Shown here in pieces: positions 32,235-42,788 of a stretch of 64,000 bases of DNA. The first letter of the stretch is position 1. Each line of letters starts with the position of its first letter. The notes beneath the pieces were generated by a model. The model saw only the letters and a program-made list of their open reading frames with translations. It was not told the DNA's origin and searched no databases. The translations under genes were made by a program, and so were the position numbers. Source of the DNA: Elgaria multicarinata webbii (Eukaryota > Chordata > Lepidosauria > Squamata > Anguidae). Location: positions 248,501-312,500 of the forward strand of contig NC_086179.1 in assembly GCF_023053635.1 (NCBI RefSeq), read 5' to 3'.

Positions 32235-32990
32235 ATTGTTTGTTTATTTGTTTAATTTAAAATATTTATACACCACTCCCCATTCAGGAGTTTTGGAGCG
32301 GTAGAGAAATAGAATAAAAGAATAAAAGTACATTAAAAATACATTTTAAAAAGAAACAAAGTGCAAATAAAATAAAACTGGCTAGTCATTAAAGGGAGGC
32401 AATGATGTTTTCAGGAGGCACTGGAAGAATACAAAGTTGACGCCTGCTTGACCTCCAGAGGCAGGGAATTCCATAGGATGGGGGCCACTACCCTGAAGGC
32501 TCTTTCCCTGGTGGACTCCAGTTGGGCCATAGGTCCATGTGGAACCACCAGGAGCATCCCCTCACATGACCTCAGTGACCGGGCAGGTTGATAGGGGAGA
32601 AGGTGCTCTCAGGTGTCTTTGTCCCAAGTTGTTTAGGGCCTTGTGCGCAAGAACAAGAACCTTAAACCTGGCCCGGTAGCGAATAGGCAGCCAGTGCAGT
32701 TCCATCAGCAGAGGAGTTACATGCTGGAAAGGGGCAGATCCCAACAGCAGTTGAGCTGCTGCATTCTGCGCTAGCTCCAGCTTCCGGAACAGCTTTAAGG
32801 GCAGCCCCACATAGAGTGCATTGCAGTAATCCAGCCTTGAGGTTACCAGTGCCTGTAGCCAAGCTGTCCCTGTCTAGGAGAGGCCATAGCTGGCAAACCA
32901 GGTGAAGCTGGTCAAAGGAACTCCGAGCTGCTGTGGCCACTTGAGCCTCCAGCGACAGAGATGGATCTGAGAATAGTTGGGCATGAGGCA
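32235..32990 (-). mobile_element. L2-like LINE, 3' part
   Basis: The minus frame at 32810-32562 reads GLPLKLFRKLELAQNAAAQL, then HVTPLLMELHWLPIRYRARF, then KVLVLAHKALNNLGQ. This is the L2 ORF2 region between reverse transcriptase and C-terminus. The 3' tail, with tacaccactccccattcagg, lies on the low-coordinate side. Confidence 0.92.
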
Positions 32991-33405
32991 AACCAGAAGT
33001 CCATTGGATTCCCCCCTCCCAGCTGCACCCTCCCCCCACTTTCCTGCAACCTGTGGGACTTGCTTGAGGCTTCCACATGCACCAGTGAGCTGCCTGCCCC
33101 TCCTTCTCTCTGGGCTCCCCCATTCCAGTTGCTCCCTCCCAGCTGCTGACCTCCCACTCGCCTACCCACTTGCCTAAGGCTTCTGCGCAAACCGCTTCAG
33201 TAAGGATGTTTCCATGGCGCTGCTCCCCCCCACTCCTTCCCAGCCACTCCCAGCTGTGTTTATATATTTTGTTGCTTAGCAACACAAAGTTCTTCTCATA
33301 GCTTGGAACCTCCAGCATGCAAAGTTCCGTGCTGCGTGTTCCCTTAGTGTTTTATAGAGAGAGTCGTGTTCTCAAAATGTCTGGAAGGTACTGGATTGGG
33401 GAAAG
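32991..33405. other. SBF1 intron 1, no recognised feature
   Basis: A C- and T-rich stretch with several spurious open frames. No exon was recognised. Confidence 0.4.
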
Positions 33406-33708
33406 CTGCCGTAAGATGTAGTGATGGCTGTCATCTTGTATAGCTTTTAAGGGGGCTTGGACCAATTCATGGAGGAGGAGAAGGAACCAGTGATTACCGC
33501 TCCTGATGGCTGTATATTGTCTCCACTGTCAGAGGCCATCTGCTTCTGAAGACCAGTTGCTGCGGAACATGAGTAGGACACTGCTGCTATGCTCCTGTCC
33601 TGCTCGTGGGTGTCGCGTTGGGCCAGCCGGTTGGCCAGTGTGAGGACCGAATGCTGGATTGAGGGGCAGTGGCCTCATCCAACCTCAGGGCTCTTGTTAT
33701 GTTCTCAT
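33406..33708 (+). mobile_element. CR1-like LINE tail (older subfamily)
   Basis: gtagtgatggctgtcatctt, then tgatggctgtatattgtctcc, ggttggccagtgtgaggacc and finally ctcttgttatgttctcatg follow the 3' UTR order seen at 55.9-56.14 kb. Confidence 0.7.
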
Positions 33709-34150
33709 GTATTAGCCTGTGAAGTGCTCCTGTGAATAGAATGAGTGCAACCGATGACTTGAGCCAGTGTCTGTTTTGTTATGCTGCTTGTCTCACCACT
33801 GCGTTGTTGTTGTGGGGAGCACAGTGATGAGGAAGCTGAGGCTTTCTGAGGTAGGCATGGCGTGTCAGTCTTTTCCTTATATAGAAGCAATGCTTTGTAC
33901 CTCCCTTGGCTGCGGTTATTGTGACTCACTTGGGATCTTTGCTGCATTCTGGGAGGTCTGGATGAGAAATGGTTTGGGGTTGTTCTTGAGGGAAGTAGTT
34001 GTCAACTTCTTTTCATACTTGAGACCCACCTTGTAACCTCAACCTGCAATGTAACCACCTCTTTTAACCTTATATGCCCCTTTCCATTATCATTCCCTTT
34101 GCATCATACGCGTTTCCTCTTAAAAAGAGAGCACCACCACAGCATCAAGA
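33709..34150. other. SBF1 intron 1, no recognised feature
   Basis: No repeat or exon was recognised. Confidence 0.4.
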
Positions 34151-34154
34151 AAGG

Positions 34155-34230
34155 CCATAAAGAAGGGGCTTTCATTCAGTGGTAGAGCGCATGCTTTGTA
34201 TACAAAATGCCTCAGGTTCAATCGCTAGAA
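34155..34230 (+). mobile_element. tRNA-derived SINE head, plus strand
   Basis: ttcattcagtggtagagcgc is a box A, followed by the caggttcaatcgctagaatc box B. It has the tRNA-like head of the SINE family seen on the minus strand at 53.3 kb. It is too diverged to be a tRNA gene. Confidence 0.6.
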
Positions 34231-34234
34231 TCAT

Positions 34235-34440
34235 TGCCATAGAATCTTAAGACTTGGAAGGAACCTCAGAGATCATTTAGTTCAGTCCCCTGCTCAATGC
34301 AGGCTCTGCACTGGAGGATGTAGCTACAGCATCCATGGCAGTTGGCCACCCAGCCTCTGCTTAACTACCTCAAGCAAAGGAGAATGCACCACCTCCCCAA
34401 GCAGTCTGTTCTATTGCTGAACAGCTCTCACTGTTGGGCA
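34235..34440 (-). mobile_element. Old CR1-like LINE tail
   Basis: atagaatcttaagacttgga and cagtcccctgctcaatgcag start a diverged CR1-type terminus, which ends in tctgttctattgctgaacag. Confidence 0.65.
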
Positions 34441-34441
34441 G

Positions 34442-35100
34442 TTTCTCCTCATAGAATCCTAGAATAGTAGAGTCAGAAGGGGCCCACAACGCCATGGAGT
34501 CCAACCCCCTGCTCAGTGCAGGAATCCACCTTAAAACATTCCTAACATTCCACCCTAACTTGAGCCCATTATTCCATGTCCTGCACTCTGGGAGGATCCA
34601 GAAGAGATCCTGGCCCTCCTCTGTGACAACCTTTCAAGTATTTGAAGAGTGCTATCATGTCTCCCCTCAGCCTTCTCTTCTCCAGGCTAAACATGCCCAG
34701 TTCTTTCAGTTGCATACTGACCCCTAATCATTCTCATTGCCCTCCTCTGAACATGCTCCAGCTTGTCTGCATCCTTCTTGAATTGTGGAGCCCAGAACTG
34801 GACGCAATAATCTAGATGAGGCCTAACCAGGGCGGAACCAGTACCTCACGTGATTTGGAAGCTCTACTTCTATTAATGCAGCCCAAAATAGCATTTGCCT
34901 TTCATGCAGCCATATCGCACTGTTGGCTCATATTCAGCTTGTGATCTACAACAGTTCCAAGATCCTTCCTGTTTATAGTATTTCTGAGCCAAGTGTTGCC
35001 CATCTTGTAACTGCGCATTTGGTTTCTTTTTTCCTAGGTGTAGAACTTGGCATTTATCCCTATTAAATTTCATTCTGCTGTTTTCAGCCTAGCGCTCTAG
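34442..35100 (-). mobile_element. CR1 LINE, 3' part
   Basis: A minus-strand CR1 with its 3' end at 34442 (catagaatcctagaatagta) and its inner truncation at 35100. The frame at 35073-34873 reads MKFNRDKCQVLHLGKKKPNA. It abuts, head to head, the plus-strand CR1 that starts at 35101. Confidence 0.92.
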
Positions 35101-37259
35101 CCTAGGTGGGATGACTACCATGACTGGAATATAGCAATTGAAGGATATAACTTGTTCAAAAAGAACAGAAGAAATAGAAAGGGAGGCGGAGTTGCACTAT
35201 ATGTTAAAAATACCTATCCCTGCACAGAAATACAGGAGGATCAGACTGGGAGCCCCGTCGAGAGCGTCTGGATTAAAATAAATGGGGCTAGGAATAAAAA
35301 GAATATGATAATCGGAGTCTACTACCGACCACCCAATCAAGAAGACGAGGATGAAACTTTTGAGAAACAAATTGCCAGTGTTTCAAGGAAGTGTGATGTA
35401 GTAGTGATGGGGGACTTCAATTACCCTGATATCTGTTGGGAGACCATTCCTGCCAAAAGCGGCCCTTCCAAGAAATTCCTGACATGTGTGGGTGATAACT
35501 TTCTCCTTCAGAAAGTGGAGGAAGGAACTAGAGGATCGGCAATCCTTGACTTGTTATTGACCAATAGGGATGACTTAGTGGATAAAGTGGCAGTTATGGG
35601 AACTCTGGGGGAAAGTGACCACGTCATACTTGAAATCTTGATTATGAAGGAGGCAAAAGTTGAGTGTAGCCATACACGTACTCTGGATTTTAGGAAAGCT
35701 GATTTTAATAAACTCAGAACTATAATAAGTAAGGTCCCCTGGCAAGGGAGCCTAATGAGAAAAGGAGTGCAGGATGGGTGGGAGTATTTAAAAAAGGAAA
35801 TTTTAAAGGCACAGTTACAAACAATTCCAACAAGGAGAAAAGATAGAAGACAACAGAGGAAACCAATGTGGCTCCACAAAAAGCTTAGAGATGGCCTGAA
35901 AACAAAAAAAGGGATACATATAGGAAGTGGAAGGAAGGCCAGGCTACAAAAGAAGAGTACAGACACGTGGCACAGAAATGCCGAAATGGCATCAGGAAGG
36001 CTAAAGCTGTGAATGAGCTGAGATTAGCGAGGGATGCTAAAAGCAATAAAAAAGGCTTTCTTCAGATACGTGAATAGTAAAAGACAGAGGAAAGAAATGG
36101 TGGTTCAGCTGCTTAATGGGGATGGCCAATTGATAACAGACAACAAAGAAAAGGCTGAAGTGCTCAATTCCTACTTTGGCTCCGTCTTCTCCCAAAAGCG
36201 GGTCTATGACCCCCCTGGAAAAAGTGAAGCAGAAGTTGAGGGGGCAGGATTACAGTTTGAGATTGATAAACAAATGATCAAAGAACACCAAATTTCCTTG
36301 AATGAGTTCAAATCTCCAGGGCCCGATGAACTGCATCCAAGAGTAATGAAGGAGCTAGCGGAAGAACTCTCAGAACCTTTGTCTATTATCTTTACAAAAT
36401 CATGGAAGACGGGTGAGGTGCCGGACAATTGGAGGAGGGCTAACGTTGTCCCTATCATGAAAAAGGACAAAAAGGAGGAACCTGGGAACTACAGACCAGT
36501 CAGTCTGACATCCATCCCTGGGGAAATTCTGGAGCAGATTATAAAGAAGTCAATCTGTAAACACCTTGAAATCAGTGCAGTGATTACTAGAAGCCAACAT
36601 GGATTTGTCATTAACAAATCCTGTCAGACTAACTTGATCTCATTTTTTGATCAGGTAACCTCCCTTGTGGACTGTGGGAATGCTGTGGACATCATATATC
36701 TTGACTTCAGCAAAGCTTTTGACAAAGTGCCCCATGATATTCTGATTATCAAACTAGCTAAAAGTGGACTAGATGGAACAACTATTAGGTGGATTCACAG
36801 TTGGCTACAGAATCAGTCTCAAAGAGTACTTATCAATGTAACCTTCTCAAAGTGGGGAGAAGCAACGAGTGGGGGACCGCAGGGCTCAGTCCTGGGCCCA
36901 GTGCTCTTCAACATTTTTATTAATGATTTGAACGAGGAGGTGCAGGGAACGCTTATCAAATTTGCAGATGACACAAAATTGGGTGGGATAGCTAATACCC
37001 TGGAAGACAGAAACAAACTTCAAAGTGATCTTGATATGCTGGAGTGCTGGGGTGAAAACAAAAGAATAAAATTTAATAGGGATAAATGCCAAGTTTTACA
37101 TCTAGGAAATAGAAACCAAATGCACAGTTACAAGATGGGGGATACTTGGCTCAGCAATAGTACAGATGAGAAGAATCTTGGAATTGTTGCAGATCACAAG
37201 CTGAACATAAACCAACAGTGCGATATGGCTGCAAGAAAGGCAAATGCTATTTTGGGCTG

Positions 37260-37338
37260 CATTATTTATTTATTTATTTATTTATTTTATTACATTTATA
37301 TACCGCCCCACAGCGGAAGCACTCTGGGCGGTTTATTG
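37260..37338 (-). mobile_element. L2-like LINE tail nested in CR1
   Basis: (attt)n, then catttatataccgccccaca and agcggaagcactctgggcgg, inserted between gggctgcatt and attgaagtatagc of the CR1 reverse transcriptase region. The uninterrupted order is visible in the CR1 at 60.69 kb. Confidence 0.9.
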
Positions 37339-37370
37339 AAGTATAGCTTCCAAATCTTGTGAGGTACTGG

Positions 37371-37523
37371 TTCTTCTTCATGGTCTCTATGCATCACACA
37401 TATGGGCTTTGCGCCTGCGCAGAGACCAGACCGGAACCTTCGATAGCTGAGTGGAACGTTTTTGGCGGGAACCCCTCCCCCACGCTACCGCGCATGTCCA
37501 TGGGGTTCCCGCCCTTACCTCAG
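37371..37523 (+). repeat. Left inverted terminal repeat of the DIRS-like element
   Basis: The repeat includes atgcatcacacatatgggct and tttttggcgggaacccctcc. It is the inverse of 42645-42788. The outermost bases differ from the right end, as is usual in DIRS elements, because the internal region carries the complement of each outer end. Confidence 0.9.
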
Positions 37524-37662
37524 TTCTTCGTCGTCCGCCATTGTGCTTAGACCATAGAACCAAAACCTCTTAGCGTTTTTCTCTTTAAAATCCTTCTTTT
37601 ACTTTAAATCTTTCCTCTTTTCGCTCATTTCTCGCTTCTTAACGTCTTTTCTTCTATTCTAT

Positions 37663-37664
<2 letters not shown>

Positions 37665-37706
<42 letters not shown>
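37665..37706. repeat. (TA)n microsatellite inside the DIRS-like element
   Basis: About twenty ta units upstream of the Gag-like ORF. Confidence 0.95.
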
Positions 37707-37711
<5 letters not shown>

Positions 37712-38141
37712 AGTTAGATTTTCCTCAGTGACTTCAGTCGCGGTGCCTAGCCGTATGGCAGTTAAGGCCCCTTTTCGCAAATGTGTGAAATGTGGAGCTA
37801 AGCTCCCTCCAACTGACGGGCCACAACGATGGACAAAACGGCAACCAGTAAGTCCGTTGATGACCATTGCACTGAGGTGCCTGAACATTCCAGAGCGGCT
37901 AATAGGGCTCAGATACCCCTAACGCCTGGACGGTCACTGGCGAGTTCCGCGGCCAGGAAAATCTCTAAAAAGGCCCGGACTCCCAAATCTTCTTCTGAAA
38001 TGGAGAAAAAGAAGAAGAAGAAGAAGAAGAAGAGACGCGGAAGAACCCTCGTTAGGGTCATCCCGCACAGCGGAACCGGCTAGGAGTCACTCTACTCCTT
38101 CTGCCATACCGACCGCTTCGATACCGAGGCCTCCCTCGGTA

Positions 38142-39548
38142 TTGAGATCCCAGTCGGTACCGACGGCTACAGTACCGACACACCCTCCCAGTCTATCGGA
38201 GGGCGAGTTGCGGGATTCGGCTTCAGCGGCCTCTTTCCGAGAGCCTGCCAGGCCGCAAGAAGTTCATGGACTAATCCCTCTACCGCCTTCGCCAAGGCAC
38301 ACTCCAAGGCGTCAATGGGAAAGAGCTTCTCAATACTCTTATCCCCAATCAGTATGTGGCGACTATGAATGGGATCGATATCGCCCACAACGATACTTCC
38401 AGGGTGACCACCAGTATCCTCAAGAAGAATATTATGCGCACCCTCCGCCTACATCGAGGGTGTGTCATCTACCGCTGCCTCCACCGCCCACCCACCAAAT
38501 GTCCACGGTGTCGACGCCTCGACACCGTACGCACCCATCGGCATCGGCTGCCGCGGTTACCACGGTACCGACGGAGCATGTAGACCGCCAGGTGGTTACA
38601 GTATCCTCGCCTGAGGATAATTACCCATCGGATTCTGAGTCGGGGTTGTCGGCTACTCCATCGATGCCTTCACCAGAAGATGAGGTTCATGACAAGGACC
38701 CTTCTTCCCCTTCCGACGATATGGTCAGATTTTCTGACCATATGCTTAGAATGGCTCAGGCATTAGGACTGGGGATCCAGCAAACGGATGAATCGGTCGT
38801 CGATCCAATCTACGACGTTTTCCAGTCCACAACCAACCAACGACTTGCCATCCCTATTCCACATGCTTTAAAGCAAACGGCTCAATTATCTTGGAAAACA
38901 CCGACTATGACTCAAGCCACATCGAAAAGGCTAGAGACCCTCTATCGCGTCCAAGAGGAAGATGTACAGTTTCTGGTCCAACATCCCAAACCTAATTCGA
39001 TCGTAGTGGAGTCGGCTCAAGGCCACTCACAGAAGGCACATTCTGCACCCGTGGACAGAGAGGGCAGAAAGTTGGACCATACGGGCAGGAGGATTTACTC
39101 CTCTGCCTCTTTGGGCATCAGGGCATCAGCCTACGAGGCTACCATGGCACGATACCAGCTCTTCCTCTGGGAGAAAATAGGATCACTATGTGAACATCTC
39201 CCAGAGGACAAAAAAGAGCTGGCACGAGTTTTCCAAAGTGAAGCTTCAGCCATAGCCAGGCAACAATTGTCAACAGCGCGACACCAAGTTGACTGCCATT
39301 CCAAGTCGATGATTGGGGCCGTGTCTTTGAGGAGACATGCTTGGCTATGCTCCGCCAATCTGGCTCATGACACCAAAGCCAGGATTGAGAACATGCCTTT
39401 CGATGGCGAGGGCTTATTTAATGGTAAGACGGACGAGACCTTGGACTCTATATACAAGGCTCGTACAACGGCCAAGAAGATGGGGTTCGCTGCGCCTCCT
39501 ATGCAATACAAACCAAGGCAATGGTCAAGACCACCTTCCCAACAATGA
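38142..39548 (+). CDS. DIRS-like element: Gag-like ORF
   Basis: This 468-codon open frame follows a CxxC- and lysine-rich leader (about 37757-38070). The N-terminal half is rich in serine, proline, tyrosine and histidine. The C-terminal half, about residues 200-440, is more ordered, with blocks such as FQSEASAIARQQLSTARHQV and MIGAVSLRRHAWL that are typical of DIRS-type structural proteins. The latter block recurs in the old relic at 63.2 kb. The natural start may lie further upstream. Gag-like proteins of this group are thought to package the element's RNA. Confidence 0.75.
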   Translation: MRSQSVPTATVPTHPPSLSEGELRDSASAASFREPARPQEVHGLIPLPPSPRHTPRRQWERASQYSYPQSVCGDYEWDRYRPQRYFQGDHQYPQEEYYAHPPPTSRVCHLPLPPPPTHQMSTVSTPRHRTHPSASAAAVTTVPTEHVDRQVVTVSSPEDNYPSDSESGLSATPSMPSPEDEVHDKDPSSPSDDMVRFSDHMLRMAQALGLGIQQTDESVVDPIYDVFQSTTNQRLAIPIPHALKQTAQLSWKTPTMTQATSKRLETLYRVQEEDVQFLVQHPKPNSIVVESAQGHSQKAHSAPVDREGRKLDHTGRRIYSSASLGIRASAYEATMARYQLFLWEKIGSLCEHLPEDKKELARVFQSEASAIARQQLSTARHQVDCHSKSMIGAVSLRRHAWLCSANLAHDTKARIENMPFDGEGLFNGKTDETLDSIYKARTTAKKMGFAAPPMQYKPRQWSRPPSQQ

Positions 39549-41385
39549 CAGCAGCGGCCATTCTATCAAGGTCAGCAGAGGCAGCAACAACAACAGCTCC
39601 AAAGGAAGCGACCTTACCAGGGCAGATACCAGCAGGACAAACGTCAGCCCGACTTCTCTAAGAAGCAGCGGGTTTGACTTCTTTATCCCAGATCCACTTC
39701 CCTTTGCGAACCGCCTAGCACCACATTACCATCAATGGGAGTCAATAACATCGGACTCCTGGGTGCTCACTATCATCAACTCGGGGTATGCCATCGAGCT
39801 CGATGTCCTTCCTCCTTCTTCGGGGGTGAAAGTAACGGTTACTTCTATTCTACAGCTCCTACGCAAAAGAGTCTGGTTCGCTGTGGTGGATCTGAAGGAT
39901 GCGTATTTCCACATCTCCATCAGGAAGTCGCATCAAGCTTACCTTCGTTTTTCGATCGGGACATCTCAATACCAGCTCACCGTTCTTCCCTTCGGCTTCG
40001 CCATGGCACCGAGGGTCTTCACAAAGCTGATGGCGGTAGTGTGCGCCCAGCTAAGACAAGAAGGAATATACATATACCCATATTTGGACGATTGGCTTCT
40101 GGTAGCAGACAACAGCGACACGCTTCAGAAGGATATTTCAACCACCCTCAACCTGTTGGACTCGTTGGGTCTGTGGGTCAACGAGGAGAAATCCATCTTG
40201 ACCCCACATCAGAAGCTGGACTTCATAGGGGTAACCCTATCGTCTCGGGACGGGAGAGCATACCTGCCCTCAACCAGAGCAAGCATCCTTCAAGAGTTAG
40301 CCATCGCTATCGATAGCCGCCGAAAGGTCTCGGCATGGACAATTCAGAGGCTATTAGGCTTGATGGCAGCTACAACTGCAGTCATCAGGTTTGCAAGACT
40401 CAGAATGAGAATATTGCAGGCCTGGTTTTTAAGAACTTTCGATCTTCGACACGATGCCCGGCGAACTTATCTGTCGATCCCGACGCAAGTAAGGGCATCC
40501 CTGAAATGGTGGTTTTCGAAGTCGACGCTCCTAGAAGGGGTTCCGTTCCAGCAAGAAACTCCTTCGGTAACGATCATGACGGATGCATCGTTGATCGGAT
40601 GGGGAGCACACTGCGACTCCTTCACAGCTCAGGGTCGTTGGCCTCCTTCCCAGAGGGAACATCATATCAACCACCTAGAACTGCTAGTGGTGGAGAATGC
40701 AATAAAAACTTTTTCACAAATGATCAAGGGCCGAAACGTCCTAATCGCGACGGACAACACCACGGTAGTGGCGTACATCAACAGACAAGGTGGGACAAGG
40801 TCTCATCCTCTGAATCGATCGGCACTCAGGATTTGGAACTGGTGCATAAAGAGAAATACTCACCTGACGGCGATCCATGTAGCGGGCAAGGAAAACATCA
40901 TCACGGACGCCCTCAGCAGGTCTTTCCACATCGACCACGAATGGGAGCTCGATACCGAAGTAAGGGACGATCTCTTTCGGTATTGGGGCCTCCCTGCTGT
41001 CGACGTCTTCGCTACCGAAGAAAACGCAGCCTGTTCCAGGTTCTGCAGCAGAGCAGGAAGAGGAAAGCACTCGCTAGGAGATGCTTTCAACAGGACCTGG
41101 AAAGGAAATCTCCTTTACATCTTTCCACCGTTTCCACTGTTGATGAAGGTACTGGCCAAGATCCAGTCGGACAGGTCGGACTGCATCCTTGTCACACCGT
41201 GGTGGCCTCGACAGACGTGGTTCTCCCACGCCCTTCGACTGTCGGACGGGAATTACATCAGACTCCCGTCGATACCGACACTGTTGTCTCGACACCAGGG
41301 CAGGGTTCGACACGCAAACCTGTCGACCCTCAAGATGACGGCATGGAGGATATCATCCACTCCTCCCCTCGTATCAAAGATTTAA
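39337..41385 (+). CDS. DIRS-like element: reverse transcriptase / RNase H ORF
   Basis: This 682-codon frame overlaps the end of the Gag-like ORF in another frame. The reverse transcriptase (about 39800-40330) has VWFAVVDLKDAYFHI, the DIRS-type LPFGFAMAPRVFTKLM block and the YPYLDDWLL catalytic box. RNase H (about 40560-40930) has TDASLIGWGAH, HINHLELLVV and IATDNTTVVAYINRQGG. The tail, with DVFATEENAACSRFC and VTPWWPRQTWF, is the conserved region annotated as methyltransferase-like in DIRS families. The natural start is probably downstream of the first ATG. Confidence 0.88.
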   Translation: MLGYAPPIWLMTPKPGLRTCLSMARAYLMVRRTRPWTLYTRLVQRPRRWGSLRLLCNTNQGNGQDHLPNNDSSGHSIKVSRGSNNNSSKGSDLTRADTSRTNVSPTSLRSSGFDFFIPDPLPFANRLAPHYHQWESITSDSWVLTIINSGYAIELDVLPPSSGVKVTVTSILQLLRKRVWFAVVDLKDAYFHISIRKSHQAYLRFSIGTSQYQLTVLPFGFAMAPRVFTKLMAVVCAQLRQEGIYIYPYLDDWLLVADNSDTLQKDISTTLNLLDSLGLWVNEEKSILTPHQKLDFIGVTLSSRDGRAYLPSTRASILQELAIAIDSRRKVSAWTIQRLLGLMAATTAVIRFARLRMRILQAWFLRTFDLRHDARRTYLSIPTQVRASLKWWFSKSTLLEGVPFQQETPSVTIMTDASLIGWGAHCDSFTAQGRWPPSQREHHINHLELLVVENAIKTFSQMIKGRNVLIATDNTTVVAYINRQGGTRSHPLNRSALRIWNWCIKRNTHLTAIHVAGKENIITDALSRSFHIDHEWELDTEVRDDLFRYWGLPAVDVFATEENAACSRFCSRAGRGKHSLGDAFNRTWKGNLLYIFPPFPLLMKVLAKIQSDRSDCILVTPWWPRQTWFSHALRLSDGNYIRLPSIPTLLSRHQGRVRHANLSTLKMTAWRISSTPPLVSKI

Positions 41386-42389
41386 CTGTAGACCATATAT
41401 TGTTGGCATCACTAAAGCCTTCAACAAGAAAATCTTATGCGGCAAAGTGGCAGAGATTTCAAACTTTTGCCTTGGAAAACGATCAAGCACCTGAATCTTG
41501 CCCTTTGTCATTGATTCTCAAATACCTATTGGCACTTTATCAGCAGGGACTCAAACTCACTTCCATCAGAGTTCACTTAGCGGCTATTACGTCTTTTCAT
41601 CGAGGCATGGATGGTTTTACACCTTTTACACATCCAACATCAAGGAAATTTCTAAAAGGACTTAAAAATGCGATACCAACAGTAAAGTGTATCGTTCCAC
41701 CATGAAGCCTGTCAGTAGTGTTACAGGCTTTGACAAAGAAGCCCTTTGAGCCCATGGCCTCATCTGACCTTAGGCTTCTGACATTTAAGACGGTCTTTTT
41801 AATAGCCATCACTTCTGCTAGACGTGCAAGTGAGCTTAGAGCTCTCAGGATAGATGCTCCTTACACTATCTTTCACAAAGATAAGGTTGTGTTACGCACA
41901 AACTCTGCCTTCTTGCCTAAGGTAGTGTCAACCTTTCATCTGTCCCAATATATCACTCTACCAGCTTTCTTTCCGAATCCAACAACACCTGTTGAGTCTT
42001 CTTTACATACACTTGATGTAAGGAGAGCTCTTGCCTTTTACAAGGCTAGGACAGAGAGTTTTAGGAAAACAAAGCAATTGTTTATTTGTTATGGTGAGCC
42101 TTATAAGGGACTCCCTGTTTCATGCCAGCGACTGTCATGCTGGATTGTAGAGACAGTTGAACTTGCCTACTCTATCTCTAAACTAGAGCTTGTGAAACCT
42201 GTGACAGCTCATTCTACCAGGGCCATCGCAACATCTGTTGCCTTCAGCAGAGGTGTTCCCTTGACAGAAGTCTGTAGAGCTGCAACGTGGTCCACTTCAT
42301 CCACGTTTGTTAGGCACTACAGTTTGGACACCCGTGCGAGGCAGGACTGCTCGTTTGGAAGGACAGTGCTCTCGGAGATCTTCAGATGA
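41330..42389 (+). other. DIRS-like element: tyrosine recombinase region
   Basis: This region carries an N-terminal core-binding segment (KPSTRKSYAAKWQRFQ, LTSIRVHLAAITSFH) and a catalytic segment that includes TSARRASELRAL, then AHSTRAIATSVAF with the H-x-x-R arrangement and a terminal tyrosine in TFVRHYSLD. The family is the tyrosine recombinases of DIRS retrotransposons. As a fossil it is described only by its parts. Confidence 0.85.
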
Positions 42390-42430
42390 TGCACCAACCC
42401 ACCTCCAAAGATATGTCAGCTTGCTACTCG

Positions 42431-42516
42431 CCCATATGTGTGATGCATAGAGACCACGAAGAAGAAATGCAGGTTGCTTACCTGTAACTGTAGTTCTTCG
42501 AGTGGTCATCTATGCA
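42431..42516 (+). repeat. Internal complementary region of the DIRS-like element
   Basis: Its first part (cccatatgtgtgatgcatag to gaagaagaa) is the inverse of the element's left end at 37371. Its second part (atgcaggttgcttacctgta to gtcatctatgca) is the inverse of the right end at 42828. DIRS elements use such a region to join both ends in a circular intermediate. Confidence 0.9.
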
Positions 42517-42644
42517 TTCACACAACCCACCCACCATCCCCTCTTGGTGGTGTGAATCTTACGTATGACTCAGTTTTATGTGGAATGTTTCTTTATTTTA
42601 TTTTATACTCATGTTTATGGGGGCACAATGTCGGACTCCTGTAA

Positions 42645-42788
42645 ACTGAGGTAAGGGCGGGAACCCCATGGACATGCGCGGTAGCGTGGGGGAGGGGTTC
42701 CCGCCAAAAACGTTCCACTCAGCTATAGAAGGTTCCGGTCTGGTCTCTGCGCAGGCGCAAAGCCCATATGTGTGATGCATAGATGACC
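42645..42788 (+). repeat. Right inverted terminal repeat of the DIRS-like element
   Basis: This is the inverse of 37371-37523, including gtaagggcgggaaccccatg and gcgcaaagcccatatgtgtg. It is followed by about 40 bases of unique right end, up to 42828. Confidence 0.9.

Noticed and set aside
38004-38036. A coding lysine-repeat exon of a host gene
   Set aside because: The gaagaagaag run belongs to the leader of the DIRS-like element.
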